A stretch of 64,000 bases of DNA from Thalassospira tepidiphila MCCC 1A03514 (lineage in GTDB: Bacteria > Pseudomonadota > Alphaproteobacteria > Rhodospirillales > Thalassospiraceae), in the NCBI RefSeq assembly GCF_001662875.1, contig NZ_JPVZ01000009.1:62001-126000 (forward strand), read 5' to 3'. Position 1 is the first letter of the stretch. Every line of letters starts with the position of its first letter. The notes beneath the pieces are model-generated. The model saw only the letters and a list, made by a program, of their open reading frames with translations. It did no database searches and was not told the origin of the DNA. Of the stretch, positions 1 through 8,059 are shown in pieces. Position numbers and translations under genes: made by a program.

Positions 1-2
1 AA

Positions 3-473
3 GCTGTTTGGGACATGGTCCGTGCGCACCGTGACCTTGCACTGAAATACTGGTCTTCGGGGGCCGAACTGATGAGCCTTCTGGCCGAAGAAGAAATCTA
101 TGTCACCGAAGGCTGGTCTGGCCGCATCAAGGCGCTGCAGGATCAGGGTCATGACATCGGTTATCTTGATCCGGCCGGTGGCCTTGGTTGGCAGGAATGC
201 CTGTTCGTGCTGCGTGGCAGCCCGATGGCGGCCTGTGAAGAACTTCTGAACTTCATGCTGGAGCCGGAAGTGGCGATTGCTGTTGCCGAAGGTCAGAGCT
301 ATCCGCCGGCCCTTGATCCGCAGAAGATCGAACTGGGCGCGGTCATCCCGACCCTTCCGGCATTTGATCCGAGTGGAACACTGTCGTCGCTTAGCTTCTT
401 CGATCCGGCGTACTGGAACGAAAACGAAGCTGACTGGTCGAAAACGTTCTCGCGTGTGCAGCGCGGCTACTAA
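3..473 (+). CDS. Polyamine-type ABC transporter substrate-binding protein (C-terminal part)
   Basis: The frame is open from the window edge, so only the last 156 residues are present and the signal peptide lies outside. The residues match the second lobe of PotD/PotF-like periplasmic binding proteins: a YVTEGWSGR segment, a DPAGGLGWQ segment that resembles the ligand-contact region, and a C-terminal YWNENEADWSKTF stretch. It should capture spermidine/putrescine-like or other cationic amines in the periplasm. An ATPase gene follows after about 105 nt containing a perfect 11-bp stem-loop. The inner-membrane permeases must lie upstream of the window. The substrate is inferred from family and neighbours only. 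Confidence 0.8.
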   Translation, partial: AVWDMVRAHRDLALKYWSSGAELMSLLAEEEIYVTEGWSGRIKALQDQGHDIGYLDPAGGLGWQECLFVLRGSPMAACEELLNFMLEPEVAIAVAEGQSYPPALDPQKIELGAVIPTLPAFDPSGTLSSLSFFDPAYWNENEADWSKTFSRVQRGY

Positions 474-497
474 GCCCCGCCTGCTTGCCTGAAACTG

Positions 498-527
498 TGT
501 CCTGGCCGTGCACAACCGGCCAGGACA
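498..527 (+). other. Intercistronic stem-loop after the substrate-binding protein gene
   Basis: Perfect 11-bp inverted repeat TGTCCTGGCCG / CGGCCAGGACA with an 8-nt loop, lying 24 nt after the binding-protein stop codon. No T-run follows, so it is probably not a complete intrinsic terminator. A 3'-end stabiliser or partial attenuator that lets the binding protein outproduce the ATPase is more likely. Similar 11-bp stem-loops follow both dctP genes of this window. Confidence 0.6.
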
Positions 528-578
528 GACTTGCCGCCTTATGTCGGGTGCGGCGCAATTCAGACAGGGTATTTAACA

Positions 579-1676
579 ATGGCAGACAGACAAAACGCTG
601 TTGAACTGCACAATGTCGTTAAACGGTTTGGTGAATTCACCGCCGTCAAACGCATTGATTTGACCGTCCCGGACAACAGCTTTGTAACTTTCCTCGGTCC
701 GTCGGGCTGTGGCAAGACAACGACGCTGCGCATGATTGCGGGTCTGACCGATATTACAGAGGGGGATCTTCTGATCCGCGGTAAACGGGTCAACAGCCTG
801 CCGATCCACAAGCGTAATCTTGGCCTTGTGTTTCAGAACTATGCCCTGTTCCCGCACAAGACGATCTTTGACAACATCGCCTTTGGCCTGAAATACCGCA
901 AGGTGTCGAAGTCCGACATTGCTGAGAAGGTCAACAAGGCGCTTGATCTTGTGCAACTGCCGCATGTCGCCGACCGCTATCCCAATCAGCTTTCCGGTGG
1001 CCAGCAGCAGCGCATTGCGCTCGCGCGTGCGATTGTGATTGAGCCGGATGTGTTGCTGCTTGATGAACCGCTTTCGGCCCTTGATGCAAACCTGCGCGAA
1101 GAAATGCGGGTGGAGCTCAAACGCATCCAGCGCGAGCTTGGCGTCGCCACAGTATTCGTCACCCATGACCAGTCCGAAGCGCTTGCCATGTCCGACAAGC
1201 TGGTTGTCATGAACAATGGCTTTGTCGAACAGGAAGGCGCGCCCGAAGAGGTTTACAACAATCCGGCATCGGCCTTTGTTGCCGACTTCCTTGGTCATTC
1301 CAATATCATTCAAGCCAACCTTGGTAGCCCCGACGCCGCCTTTACCCAGGTGGCCCTTGAAAGTGGCGAGACATTGCTGACTACGGACGAACAAACCGCC
1401 AAGGCAAAGAATTCCAAAGACGTTCGCGCCGTGATCCGGGCCGAGAAAATTGATCTTTCCGAAGAAAACCGCGCCACCGATGGCGTGACTTCGATCCCCG
1501 GCAAGGTCAAAACCGTTGACTATCTGGGCCAACAGGCCCGTTACTTTGTCGAGGCCAATGGCCGCGACTGGCAGGTCATCAACCCGATTGATGCCCACCC
1601 CCATAAGGAAGGGGCCGATATCTTCATGCATATAGCGGCCCGTAATTGTGTGTTGTTACCCGGCCATCAGGATTAA
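579..1676 (+). CDS. ABC transporter ATP-binding protein, PotA-like
   Basis: 365-residue cytoplasmic ATPase of the MalK/PotA type that powers the importer whose binding protein lies just upstream. Visible motifs are Walker A GPSGCGKT near residue 40, the signature LSGGQQQR near 138, Walker B LLLDEP near 158, and the H-loop segment VFVTHDQ near 193. The C-terminal 120 residues fit a TOBE regulatory domain. The reading frame is open further upstream to 531, but the ATG at 579 (MADRQNAV) gives the normal family start. Opine and spermidine/putrescine importers share this architecture, so substrate assignment rests on the adjacent deacetylase and aminotransferase genes. Confidence 0.92.
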   Translation: MADRQNAVELHNVVKRFGEFTAVKRIDLTVPDNSFVTFLGPSGCGKTTTLRMIAGLTDITEGDLLIRGKRVNSLPIHKRNLGLVFQNYALFPHKTIFDNIAFGLKYRKVSKSDIAEKVNKALDLVQLPHVADRYPNQLSGGQQQRIALARAIVIEPDVLLLDEPLSALDANLREEMRVELKRIQRELGVATVFVTHDQSEALAMSDKLVVMNNGFVEQEGAPEEVYNNPASAFVADFLGHSNIIQANLGSPDAAFTQVALESGETLLTTDEQTAKAKNSKDVRAVIRAEKIDLSEENRATDGVTSIPGKVKTVDYLGQQARYFVEANGRDWQVINPIDAHPHKEGADIFMHIAARNCVLLPGHQD

Positions 1677-1705
1677 TCCTCCGCCGGTTCAGGAGAGCCA
1701 CCAGA

Positions 1706-3082
1706 ATGACGCATGATCCCAAAAGCCCCGTCGGACATAACCGGGAATCCCGTCTGTTTTATCAAAGCCGGTCCCGTCGCCCGCTGATCGAACGATCAGA
1801 AGGCGTTTATATGTGGGATGTCGATGGCAAACGTTATATCGATGCGTCGAGTGGCGCCATGGTCAGCAATATCGGCCATAGCGACCCGCGCGTGATCGCC
1901 GCCATGACCAAGCAGCTTGAAAAGGCCAGCTTCGCCTATCGCCTGCATTTCGAAAATGACGCGGCCGAAGACCTTGCCATCCGCCTTGCCGAGCGTGCAC
2001 CGGGTGATCTTGAACGCGTCTTCTTTGTTTCTGGCGGGTCGGAGGCGGTTGAAAGCTGCATCAAGCTTGCCCGACAATATGCACTGGCCAAGGGCCAGGC
2101 ACAGCGTACAAAGATCATCTCACGTTTTCCGAGCTATCATGGTGCCACACTGGGTGCGCTTGCCATTACCGGCTATACGCCGATGCATGCGCCCTTTGCC
2201 CCGATGATGGTTGATCAACCGAAAATTCCCGCACCGACATGCTATCTGGATCGTGATGATCTGAGCGATCATGACCGCGGCATCAAATATGCCAACATGC
2301 TGGAAGCCGAAATCATCAAACAGGGCCCGGAAACCGTTCTTGGTTTCATCATCGAACCGGTTGGTGGGGCGGCCACCGGCGCACTGGTTGCCCCCGACAG
2401 TTACTATGGCCGCATTCGCGAGATTTGCGATCAGTACGGCATTCTTCTGATCTATGACGAGGTCATGACGGGGGCCGGTCGTACCGGCAAGTATTTCGCC
2501 GCCGAGCATTGGGGCATCGTGCCCGATATCCTTGCCGTGTCCAAAGGATTGGCGGCTGGTTACGCGCCACTTGGTGCGATGATCGCACCGGACCGCATTG
2601 TCGGTCCGGTTCTTGATCATGGCGGGTTTATTCATGGCTATACCTATGCCGGGAACCCGTTGGCGTGTGCGGCGGGAAATGGCGTCCTTGATGTTATTGA
2701 AGAAGACAATCTGCTTGAAAATGCCGCGACCAATGGCGCGGCCCTCAAGGATGAATTGACCAAATTGGCCGATGATTTCGCGATGATCGGCGATGTGCGT
2801 GGCAAAGGTTTGTTGCTGGCGGTTGAACTGGTCAAGGACCGCGACAGCATGGAACCGCTTGATCCCAAACATATGGCGGCAGCGAGACTGGTCGATATCG
2901 CCTATGACATGGGCCTAATCATTTACTGGCGCCGCACGCGTGGTGGTTATCGCGGCGATCATGTCATGGTCTGCCCGCCCATGACGATTACCAAGGAACA
3001 GTTTGCCGATATCCTTGTGCCGCTGCGCAAGGCATTGAGTGAACTGCAAGACGAACTCGAAGTCGCAGGAGCCTTCGCATGA
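1706..3082 (+). CDS. Class III (omega) aminotransferase
   Basis: 458-residue PLP enzyme of the aspartate aminotransferase superfamily, class III. The PLP lysine lies in the VSKGLAAGY motif (about K280), preceded by the IYDEVMTGAGRTG signature near residue 251. Members transaminate terminal or beta-amino groups, for example beta-alanine, 4-aminobutyrate or diamines. The ATG at 1706 has AGGAGA about 10 nt upstream; the longer frame from 1646 lacks homologous-looking sequence. Its stop overlaps the next start (ATGA at 3079), so it is translationally coupled to a beta-keto acid cleavage enzyme. That fits transamination of a beta-amino acid to a beta-keto acid, which is an inference from context. 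Confidence 0.92.
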   Translation: MTHDPKSPVGHNRESRLFYQSRSRRPLIERSEGVYMWDVDGKRYIDASSGAMVSNIGHSDPRVIAAMTKQLEKASFAYRLHFENDAAEDLAIRLAERAPGDLERVFFVSGGSEAVESCIKLARQYALAKGQAQRTKIISRFPSYHGATLGALAITGYTPMHAPFAPMMVDQPKIPAPTCYLDRDDLSDHDRGIKYANMLEAEIIKQGPETVLGFIIEPVGGAATGALVAPDSYYGRIREICDQYGILLIYDEVMTGAGRTGKYFAAEHWGIVPDILAVSKGLAAGYAPLGAMIAPDRIVGPVLDHGGFIHGYTYAGNPLACAAGNGVLDVIEEDNLLENAATNGAALKDELTKLADDFAMIGDVRGKGLLLAVELVKDRDSMEPLDPKHMAAARLVDIAYDMGLIIYWRRTRGGYRGDHVMVCPPMTITKEQFADILVPLRKALSELQDELEVAGAFA

Positions 3083-4008
3083 GCCGCAAAGTCATCATCA
3101 CCTGTGCGATTACCGGATCGGTTCATACCCCGTCCATGAGCCCGCATTTGCCGGTCACACCCGATGAGATCGCAACGCAGGCGATTGATGCCGCCAATGC
3201 CGGAGCATCAATCCTGCACCTGCATGCGCGTGATCCCAAAACGGGGTATCCAAGCCCGGATCCGGACGTGTTCATGCAGTTCCTGCCAAAGATCAAGGCG
3301 GCGACCAATGCGGTGATCAACATTTCGACCGGTGGCGGCATGAACATGAATGTCCGTGACCGCATCCGGGCCGCACGTGAAGCCGCCCCGGAAATGGCGT
3401 CGCTTAACATGGGCACGATGAATTTCGGCCTGTTCCCGGCCCTTGCCAGCCGCAGTGAATGGAAACATGACTGGGAACCGGAATTCCTTGAAAGCAGCCG
3501 TGATTTTGTTTTCAAGAACACGTTTTCGGATATCGAAACCATTCTGGCCGAACTGGGAGATGCCAATGGCACCCGGTTCGAGTTTGAATGCTATGACGTC
3601 GGTCATCTTTATACCCTGGCGCATTTCGTTGATCGTGGCCTGATCAAGGGGCCGATTTTCATTCAGTTCGTGTTGGGCGTTCTGGGTGGCATTGGCGCCG
3701 ATCCCGATAACCTGGCGCATCTGAAACGCACCGCTGACAAGCTGTTTGGTGATCAGTACCAGTTTTCTGTACTGGGTGCCGGACGCCACCAGATGCCGCT
3801 TGGCAGCATGTCGGCTGCCATGGGCGGCAATGTGCGGGTCGGGCTTGAAGACAACCTTTACATCAAGAAGGGCGAACTTGCGCCGGACAACGCATCGCAA
3901 GTGCGCAAAATCCGCGAAGTGCTTGACGGGTTGTCGCTTGAAATCGCAACTCCGGACGAGGCGCGCGCGATCCTGGGTCTGAAAGGCGGCGACAAGGTCG
4001 CCTTCTGA
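3079..4008 (+). CDS. Beta-keto acid cleavage enzyme (BKACE, DUF849)
   Basis: 309 residues. The HLHAR motif (H47, H49) followed by DPKTGYPSPD is the zinc-binding signature of the DUF849/BKACE family, whose founding member is 3-keto-5-aminohexanoate cleavage enzyme. Family members condense a beta-keto acid with acetyl-CoA to give acetoacetate and a new CoA ester. The segment STGGGMNMNV and the late VLGAGRHQMPL and GNVRVGLEDNLY segments are also typical. It is a cytoplasmic TIM-barrel enzyme. It overlaps the aminotransferase by 4 nt, so the aminotransferase product is the likely substrate. The exact keto acid cannot be read from sequence. Confidence 0.9.
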   Translation: MSRKVIITCAITGSVHTPSMSPHLPVTPDEIATQAIDAANAGASILHLHARDPKTGYPSPDPDVFMQFLPKIKAATNAVINISTGGGMNMNVRDRIRAAREAAPEMASLNMGTMNFGLFPALASRSEWKHDWEPEFLESSRDFVFKNTFSDIETILAELGDANGTRFEFECYDVGHLYTLAHFVDRGLIKGPIFIQFVLGVLGGIGADPDNLAHLKRTADKLFGDQYQFSVLGAGRHQMPLGSMSAAMGGNVRVGLEDNLYIKKGELAPDNASQVRKIREVLDGLSLEIATPDEARAILGLKGGDKVAF

Positions 4009-4064
4009 CAGCAGGCCGGATGAAGCCACCACCGTTTGACCACATCACGTGAAAGGCGGCAGAG

Positions 4065-5108
4065 ATGATGCATGCCTATTTCTCAGACGATCAGCTCCGC
4101 CATCACGGCAAGACATTCATTGTCGCGGGCGAGAAAAAGCCGATCCCCGAAGTCCCTGAACGCGCGGAAATCCTGCGCGGTGCGGTCGGGCGTCTGGGGC
4201 TTGATCTTCATGCCCCCACTGACGCCGGGCTGGCCCCGATTGCCGCCATCCACGATGCGCAATATCTGAACTTCCTTCAGACCATTCATGATGAATGGCA
4301 GGATGTCGGGGGTGCGGAACAGGTCATTCCAAACATCCACCCGTTTGATCGCAACGGCCCCTACCCGCGTCATCCGGCGGGCAAGGCGGGCTTTCATCTT
4401 GGCGATACATCCTGCCCGGTCTCGAACACCACATGGCATTCGGCCTATGCCAGTGCGCAAACCGCAATTGCGGCTGCCCGCCATGTGCGAGATCAGGGGG
4501 CCAAGACCGCCTATGCCCTTTGCCGTCCGCCAGGCCATCATGCCAGTGGCAATATTGCTGGCGGCTTTTGTTACCTGAACAACAGTGCGATTGCCGCCGA
4601 GGAGCTCCGCCGCAAATATGACCGGGTCGCGATCCTTGACGTCGATCTGCATCATGGCAACGGCACCCAGCATATTTTTTATGACCGGTCTGATGTCATG
4701 ACCCTGTCAATCCATGCAGATCCGATGGATTTTTATCCTTTTTACTGGGGGCATGCCGAGGAAGCTGGCGCACAGGACGGGCTTGGTTTTAATCATAATC
4801 AACCCCTGCCCCTTGGCAGCGGTGATGTGGTGTTTCTTGATGCGCTTGACCGGGCATTGGCAAAGATCGACGAATTCGCTGCTGATGCGGTTGTCATTGC
4901 GCTTGGCCTTGATGCATCACGCGATGATCCGTTTGGCGGATTGACGGTCAGTCCCGATGGTTTTGCCCGGATGGGCGAAAAAATTGGCACTCTTTCCTGC
5001 CCGACCGTTCTGGTGCAGGAAGGTGGTTATGTTAGTGAAACACTTGCAGAAAACCTTTATCAATTTATCAGCGGCTTTGGCGCGACCACCAAAACAAACC
5101 CGATTTAA
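4065..5108 (+). CDS. Histone deacetylase-like acetylpolyamine amidohydrolase
   Basis: 347-residue arginase/deacetylase-fold zinc hydrolase. Visible motifs are CRPPGHHA (His pair near residue 157), the zinc-binding DVDLHHGNGTQ segment near 191, and GLDASRDDPFGG carrying the third ligand. The segment FYPFYWGHAEEAG after the zinc motif is typical of bacterial acetylpolyamine amidohydrolases rather than general deacetylases. It would deacetylate N-acetylated diamines or polyamines, or a related acyl-amine, in the cytoplasm. There are two adjacent ATG codons (4065, 4068). The ABC importer and aminotransferase upstream support a role in acylated amine catabolism. Confidence 0.88.
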   Translation: MMHAYFSDDQLRHHGKTFIVAGEKKPIPEVPERAEILRGAVGRLGLDLHAPTDAGLAPIAAIHDAQYLNFLQTIHDEWQDVGGAEQVIPNIHPFDRNGPYPRHPAGKAGFHLGDTSCPVSNTTWHSAYASAQTAIAAARHVRDQGAKTAYALCRPPGHHASGNIAGGFCYLNNSAIAAEELRRKYDRVAILDVDLHHGNGTQHIFYDRSDVMTLSIHADPMDFYPFYWGHAEEAGAQDGLGFNHNQPLPLGSGDVVFLDALDRALAKIDEFAADAVVIALGLDASRDDPFGGLTVSPDGFARMGEKIGTLSCPTVLVQEGGYVSETLAENLYQFISGFGATTKTNPI

Positions 5109-5119
5109 GAAGGCCCCAC

Positions 5120-6265
5120 ATGACACATTCGGACATCCTGATCATCGGCGGCGGCATTGCCGGAATGTCAGCTGCATTCTTTTTGGCCAAGGCCGGTAAA
5201 TCCGTCACGGTTCTCGAACGTGAAGACCAGCCGGGCTATCACAGCACGGGCCGGTCAGCAGCCCTATATAGCGAGACCTATGGCCCGAAGATCATCCGCA
5301 AGATGTCGACTGCCAGCCGGGCTTTCTTCATCACCCCGCCAGACGGGTTTACCGAAAACCCGATCCTGACCCCGCGCGGCATCATCATGACCGCCGCCCC
5401 GGGCGAGGAAGCCCAACTTGATGCCATCCTGACCGAGGGGCGCGCGAATGGGGCGAACTTTGTTGAACTGACGCCCGATGAACTTAAGGAAATTGTGCCA
5501 GTCATTCATACCGACCGGGTGGCCAAGGCCGCCTATGAGCCGGATGCCATGGATATTGACGTGCATGCGCTTCACTGGGGCTTTATCCGCCAATTCAAGG
5601 CACTTGGCGGTTCGGTTATCACCAAGGCCGATGTCAGCGCGATTGGCAAAGCAGACGGCAAATGGCAGGTCACGCTGGCCAAGGGTGATGTCTATACCGG
5701 CGATATCGTGGTCAATGCGGCGGGTGCCTGGGCTGATGAGATCGCAACCAAGGCCGGGATCAAGCCGCTTGGCATCGTTCCCAAACGCCGCACGGCGGTG
5801 ATGGTCGATGTCCCAGCAGACGTAAAGCCGCATGGCTGGCCGTTGGTCGCAAGCCTCGATGAGACGCTTTATTTCAAGGAAGATGCCGGTCGGTTGCTGG
5901 TGTCGCCGGCCGACACCACACCGACCGAGCCGCATGATGTGCAGCCCGAAGAACTTGATATCGCGATTACCATTGATCGCCTGATGACCGCCACCAGCAT
6001 CGAGGTCCGCCGTCCGGGTGAAAGCTGGGCCGGATTGCGCAGCTTCTTTGCCGATGGCGATCCGGTATCAAGCTTTGATCCGGCTGATGACAGTTTCTAT
6101 TGGCTGGCGGGTCAAGGTGGTTACGGCATCCAGACTGCCCCGGCGATGGGCGAATATGCCGCAAGCATCATCACCGGAAACGGCGTTCCACCGCAGATGG
6201 AAAAGCTTGGCATTACCACAGATGCGCTTTCGGCCACCCGCCCCACCCTTGTCAGCGGCAAGTAA
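5120..6265 (+). CDS. FAD-dependent oxidoreductase (DAO family)
   Basis: 381 residues. An N-terminal dinucleotide-binding motif IIGGGIAG (about residues 7-14), an E-rich end of beta-2 (VTVLERE) and a C-terminal GGYGIQTAP loop place it in the DAO family (glycine/sarcosine oxidase, D-amino acid dehydrogenase). The GRSAALYSE segment after the FAD motif resembles the subgroup annotated as D-amino acid or glycine/amine oxidising flavoproteins. It lies 11 nt after the deacetylase gene in the same operon. It probably oxidises an amine or imino intermediate; the imine would then be a substrate for the RidA protein at the operon end. The exact substrate is unknown. Confidence 0.88.
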   Translation: MTHSDILIIGGGIAGMSAAFFLAKAGKSVTVLEREDQPGYHSTGRSAALYSETYGPKIIRKMSTASRAFFITPPDGFTENPILTPRGIIMTAAPGEEAQLDAILTEGRANGANFVELTPDELKEIVPVIHTDRVAKAAYEPDAMDIDVHALHWGFIRQFKALGGSVITKADVSAIGKADGKWQVTLAKGDVYTGDIVVNAAGAWADEIATKAGIKPLGIVPKRRTAVMVDVPADVKPHGWPLVASLDETLYFKEDAGRLLVSPADTTPTEPHDVQPEELDIAITIDRLMTATSIEVRRPGESWAGLRSFFADGDPVSSFDPADDSFYWLAGQGGYGIQTAPAMGEYAASIITGNGVPPQMEKLGITTDALSATRPTLVSGK

Positions 6266-6297
6266 TCATCGGCCTCGACCGAGCAGGAGAAAGACCA

Positions 6298-7584
6298 ATG
6301 AGCCAGTTTGACCGTGCAGCCTTGCGCGAAGCTGTTTCAAAGCGCACCCAAAGTGCGATTGATGATTTGTGCGCGCTTGTGCGTCATGACAGTCAGCTTG
6401 GCAACGAAGCATCTGCGCAAGGTTGGATTGCCGACAAGTTTGCCGCGATGGGGCTCGATGTCGAACGGGTCAAGATTGACATCAATGCCCTCCGCGATCA
6501 GCCGGGCTTTTCGCCGCCGGTGATTGATGGCTATGACGGGCGTGAAAACGTTGTTGGCCTGCATCGCCCGCAAAACCCGACCGGGCGCAGCCTGATCCTG
6601 AATGGTCATATGGATGTTGTGCCGACCGGTCCGGCTGAACAATGGCGGTTTGGCCCCTTCACCCCGCATGTCGAGGATGACTGGATTTACGGGCGCGGTT
6701 CGGGCGATATGAAGGCCGGGATCATTGCCTATTGCCAGGCGCTTCAGGCGCTGCACGATATCGGCCTTGAACCCGCCGCCGCCGTCACAATGCAATCGGT
6801 GATCGAGGAAGAATGTACCGGCAATGGCGCACTGGCCTGCCTGCATGCCGGATACAAGGCCGATTGCGCCATCATTCCCGAACCGTTCAACCAGACCCTG
6901 ATGACCGCCCAGCTTGGTGTCATGTGGTTCCAGATCCACGTATCGGGCAGCCCGGCACATGTTCTCGATACCTCGGCTGGCAGCAACGCGATTGAGGCGG
7001 CCTTTGGTTTCTTTGAAACCCTGAAGGAAGTCGAGGAAATCTGGAACCACCCGACCCATCGTCATGCGGCGTTTGGTGCGCATGTCCATCCGGTGAACTT
7101 CAATCTGGGCAAGATTGACGGCGGCGAATGGGCATCGACCGTGCCACCGGTGTGCACCGCTGATATCCGCGTCGGGTTCTATCCGGGCATGGAGCTTGAA
7201 AAGGTGCGCGAAACCATTGAGGCTGTCAAACAAAGCGCGCTTGATAACCACCCGGCTTCCAAGGGGGCCAAGATCGAGATCACCTATCGCGGTTTCCAGG
7301 CCGAAGGTTGCGAGATGGATATAAATCATCCGATGATGTCGATGATTGGCGACATTCATCAGGAAGTCACAGGCAAGGAGATCAGAAACCTTGCCTCGAC
7401 CGCGACGACCGATGCGCGCTTTTTCCAGATTTATGGCAATATCCCGGCCACCTGTTATGGCCCGAAGGCCGAACGTATTCACGGGATTGACGAACGGGTT
7501 TCGATTGCGTCGATGATGGAAGTCACCGAGGTTCTTGCCCTGTTCATTGCCGACTGGTGCGGCGTACAAAAGCGTGATACCTAA
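6298..7584 (+). CDS. M20 family metallohydrolase (ArgE/DapE-type deacylase)
   Basis: 428 residues. Metal-binding motifs of the M20 family are visible: NGHMDVVP (H104, D106), RGSGDMKAG (D137) and the catalytic/metal IEEECTGNGA glutamates (E170-E172). A dimerisation lid domain follows from about residue 190. Such enzymes remove an acyl group from N-acyl amino acids such as N-acetylornithine or N-acetyldiaminobutyrate. I chose the ATG at 6298 because GCAGGAGA lies about 8 nt upstream; the frame stays open to 6100 but there overlaps the flavoprotein gene. Two different deacylases in one operon suggest an acylated substrate with more than one amide or a mixed substrate range. Confidence 0.9.
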   Translation: MSQFDRAALREAVSKRTQSAIDDLCALVRHDSQLGNEASAQGWIADKFAAMGLDVERVKIDINALRDQPGFSPPVIDGYDGRENVVGLHRPQNPTGRSLILNGHMDVVPTGPAEQWRFGPFTPHVEDDWIYGRGSGDMKAGIIAYCQALQALHDIGLEPAAAVTMQSVIEEECTGNGALACLHAGYKADCAIIPEPFNQTLMTAQLGVMWFQIHVSGSPAHVLDTSAGSNAIEAAFGFFETLKEVEEIWNHPTHRHAAFGAHVHPVNFNLGKIDGGEWASTVPPVCTADIRVGFYPGMELEKVRETIEAVKQSALDNHPASKGAKIEITYRGFQAEGCEMDINHPMMSMIGDIHQEVTGKEIRNLASTATTDARFFQIYGNIPATCYGPKAERIHGIDERVSIASMMEVTEVLALFIADWCGVQKRDT

Positions 7585-7630
7585 ATCTCAATTCGAATAA
7601 TATATCCAATGCTTTAACAAGGAGCGTTTC

Positions 7631-7978
7631 ATGAGCATCCAGCGTCTTCACACCGGCCCGCGTATGAGCCAGGCCGTTGTCCATGGCAACACCATCTATC
7701 TGGCCGGCCAGGTTGGTAACCCTGATAGCGACATCACCAACCAGACCAAGGAATGCCTTGAAAAGGTTGATGCGCTTCTGGCCGAATGCGGTTCGAGCAA
7801 AGAAAACATCCTGTCGACCACCGTCTGGCTTGCCGACATGAAAGACTTTGCGGCAATGAACGCGGTTTGGGATGCATGGGTCCCGCAGGGTCACACCCCG
7901 GGTCGTGCCTGCGGCGAAGCAAAGCTTGCCACCCCGGATTACCTGGTTGAGTTCATCGTGATTGCGGCCAAGCCATAA
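7631..7978 (+). CDS. RidA family protein (reactive imine/enamine deaminase-like)
   Basis: 115 residues with the full-length YjgF/YER057c/UK114 fold pattern: the ending GRACGEAKLATPDYLVEF contains the conserved Arg that binds the substrate carboxylate in active RidA members. These trimeric cytosolic proteins hydrolyse reactive enamine/imine intermediates released by PLP enzymes or flavoprotein amine oxidases. Both enzyme types occur in this operon, so RidA probably clears their by-products. Start at 7631 has AAGGAGCG upstream. A bidirectional terminator follows at about 7995. Confidence 0.9.
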   Translation: MSIQRLHTGPRMSQAVVHGNTIYLAGQVGNPDSDITNQTKECLEKVDALLAECGSSKENILSTTVWLADMKDFAAMNAVWDAWVPQGHTPGRACGEAKLATPDYLVEFIVIAAKP

Positions 7979-7993
7979 GTCACGTTGGCACCA

Positions 7994-8043
7994 ATTAAAA
8001 AAAATGCCTGATACGGGAAACCGGTCAGGCGTTTTTTGTTTAA
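7994..8043. terminator. Bidirectional intrinsic terminator
   Basis: A stem GCCTGA / TCAGGC enclosing a further CGG-GAAA-CCG hairpin is flanked by an A-run on the left and a T-run on the right. It separates the convergent RidA gene and the hydrolase-OsmC gene and can serve both strands. Confidence 0.8.
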
Positions 8044-8059
8044 TCGGAAATCTGGCGGG

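Noticed and set aside
573..1631. Long minus-strand ORF (352 residues) opposite the PotA-like ATPase, and similar long antisense ORFs elsewhere (e.g. 6337-7569)
   Set aside because: They are antisense shadows of high-GC genes with clear families; the translated sequences show no motif or ribosome site.
3..7978. Ectoine degradation cluster
   Set aside because: An M20 deacylase, an aminotransferase and (further on) an ornithine cyclodeaminase-like gene are present, but the DoeA-type ectoine hydrolase is missing and BKACE and the histone-deacetylase-like enzyme do not fit that pathway.
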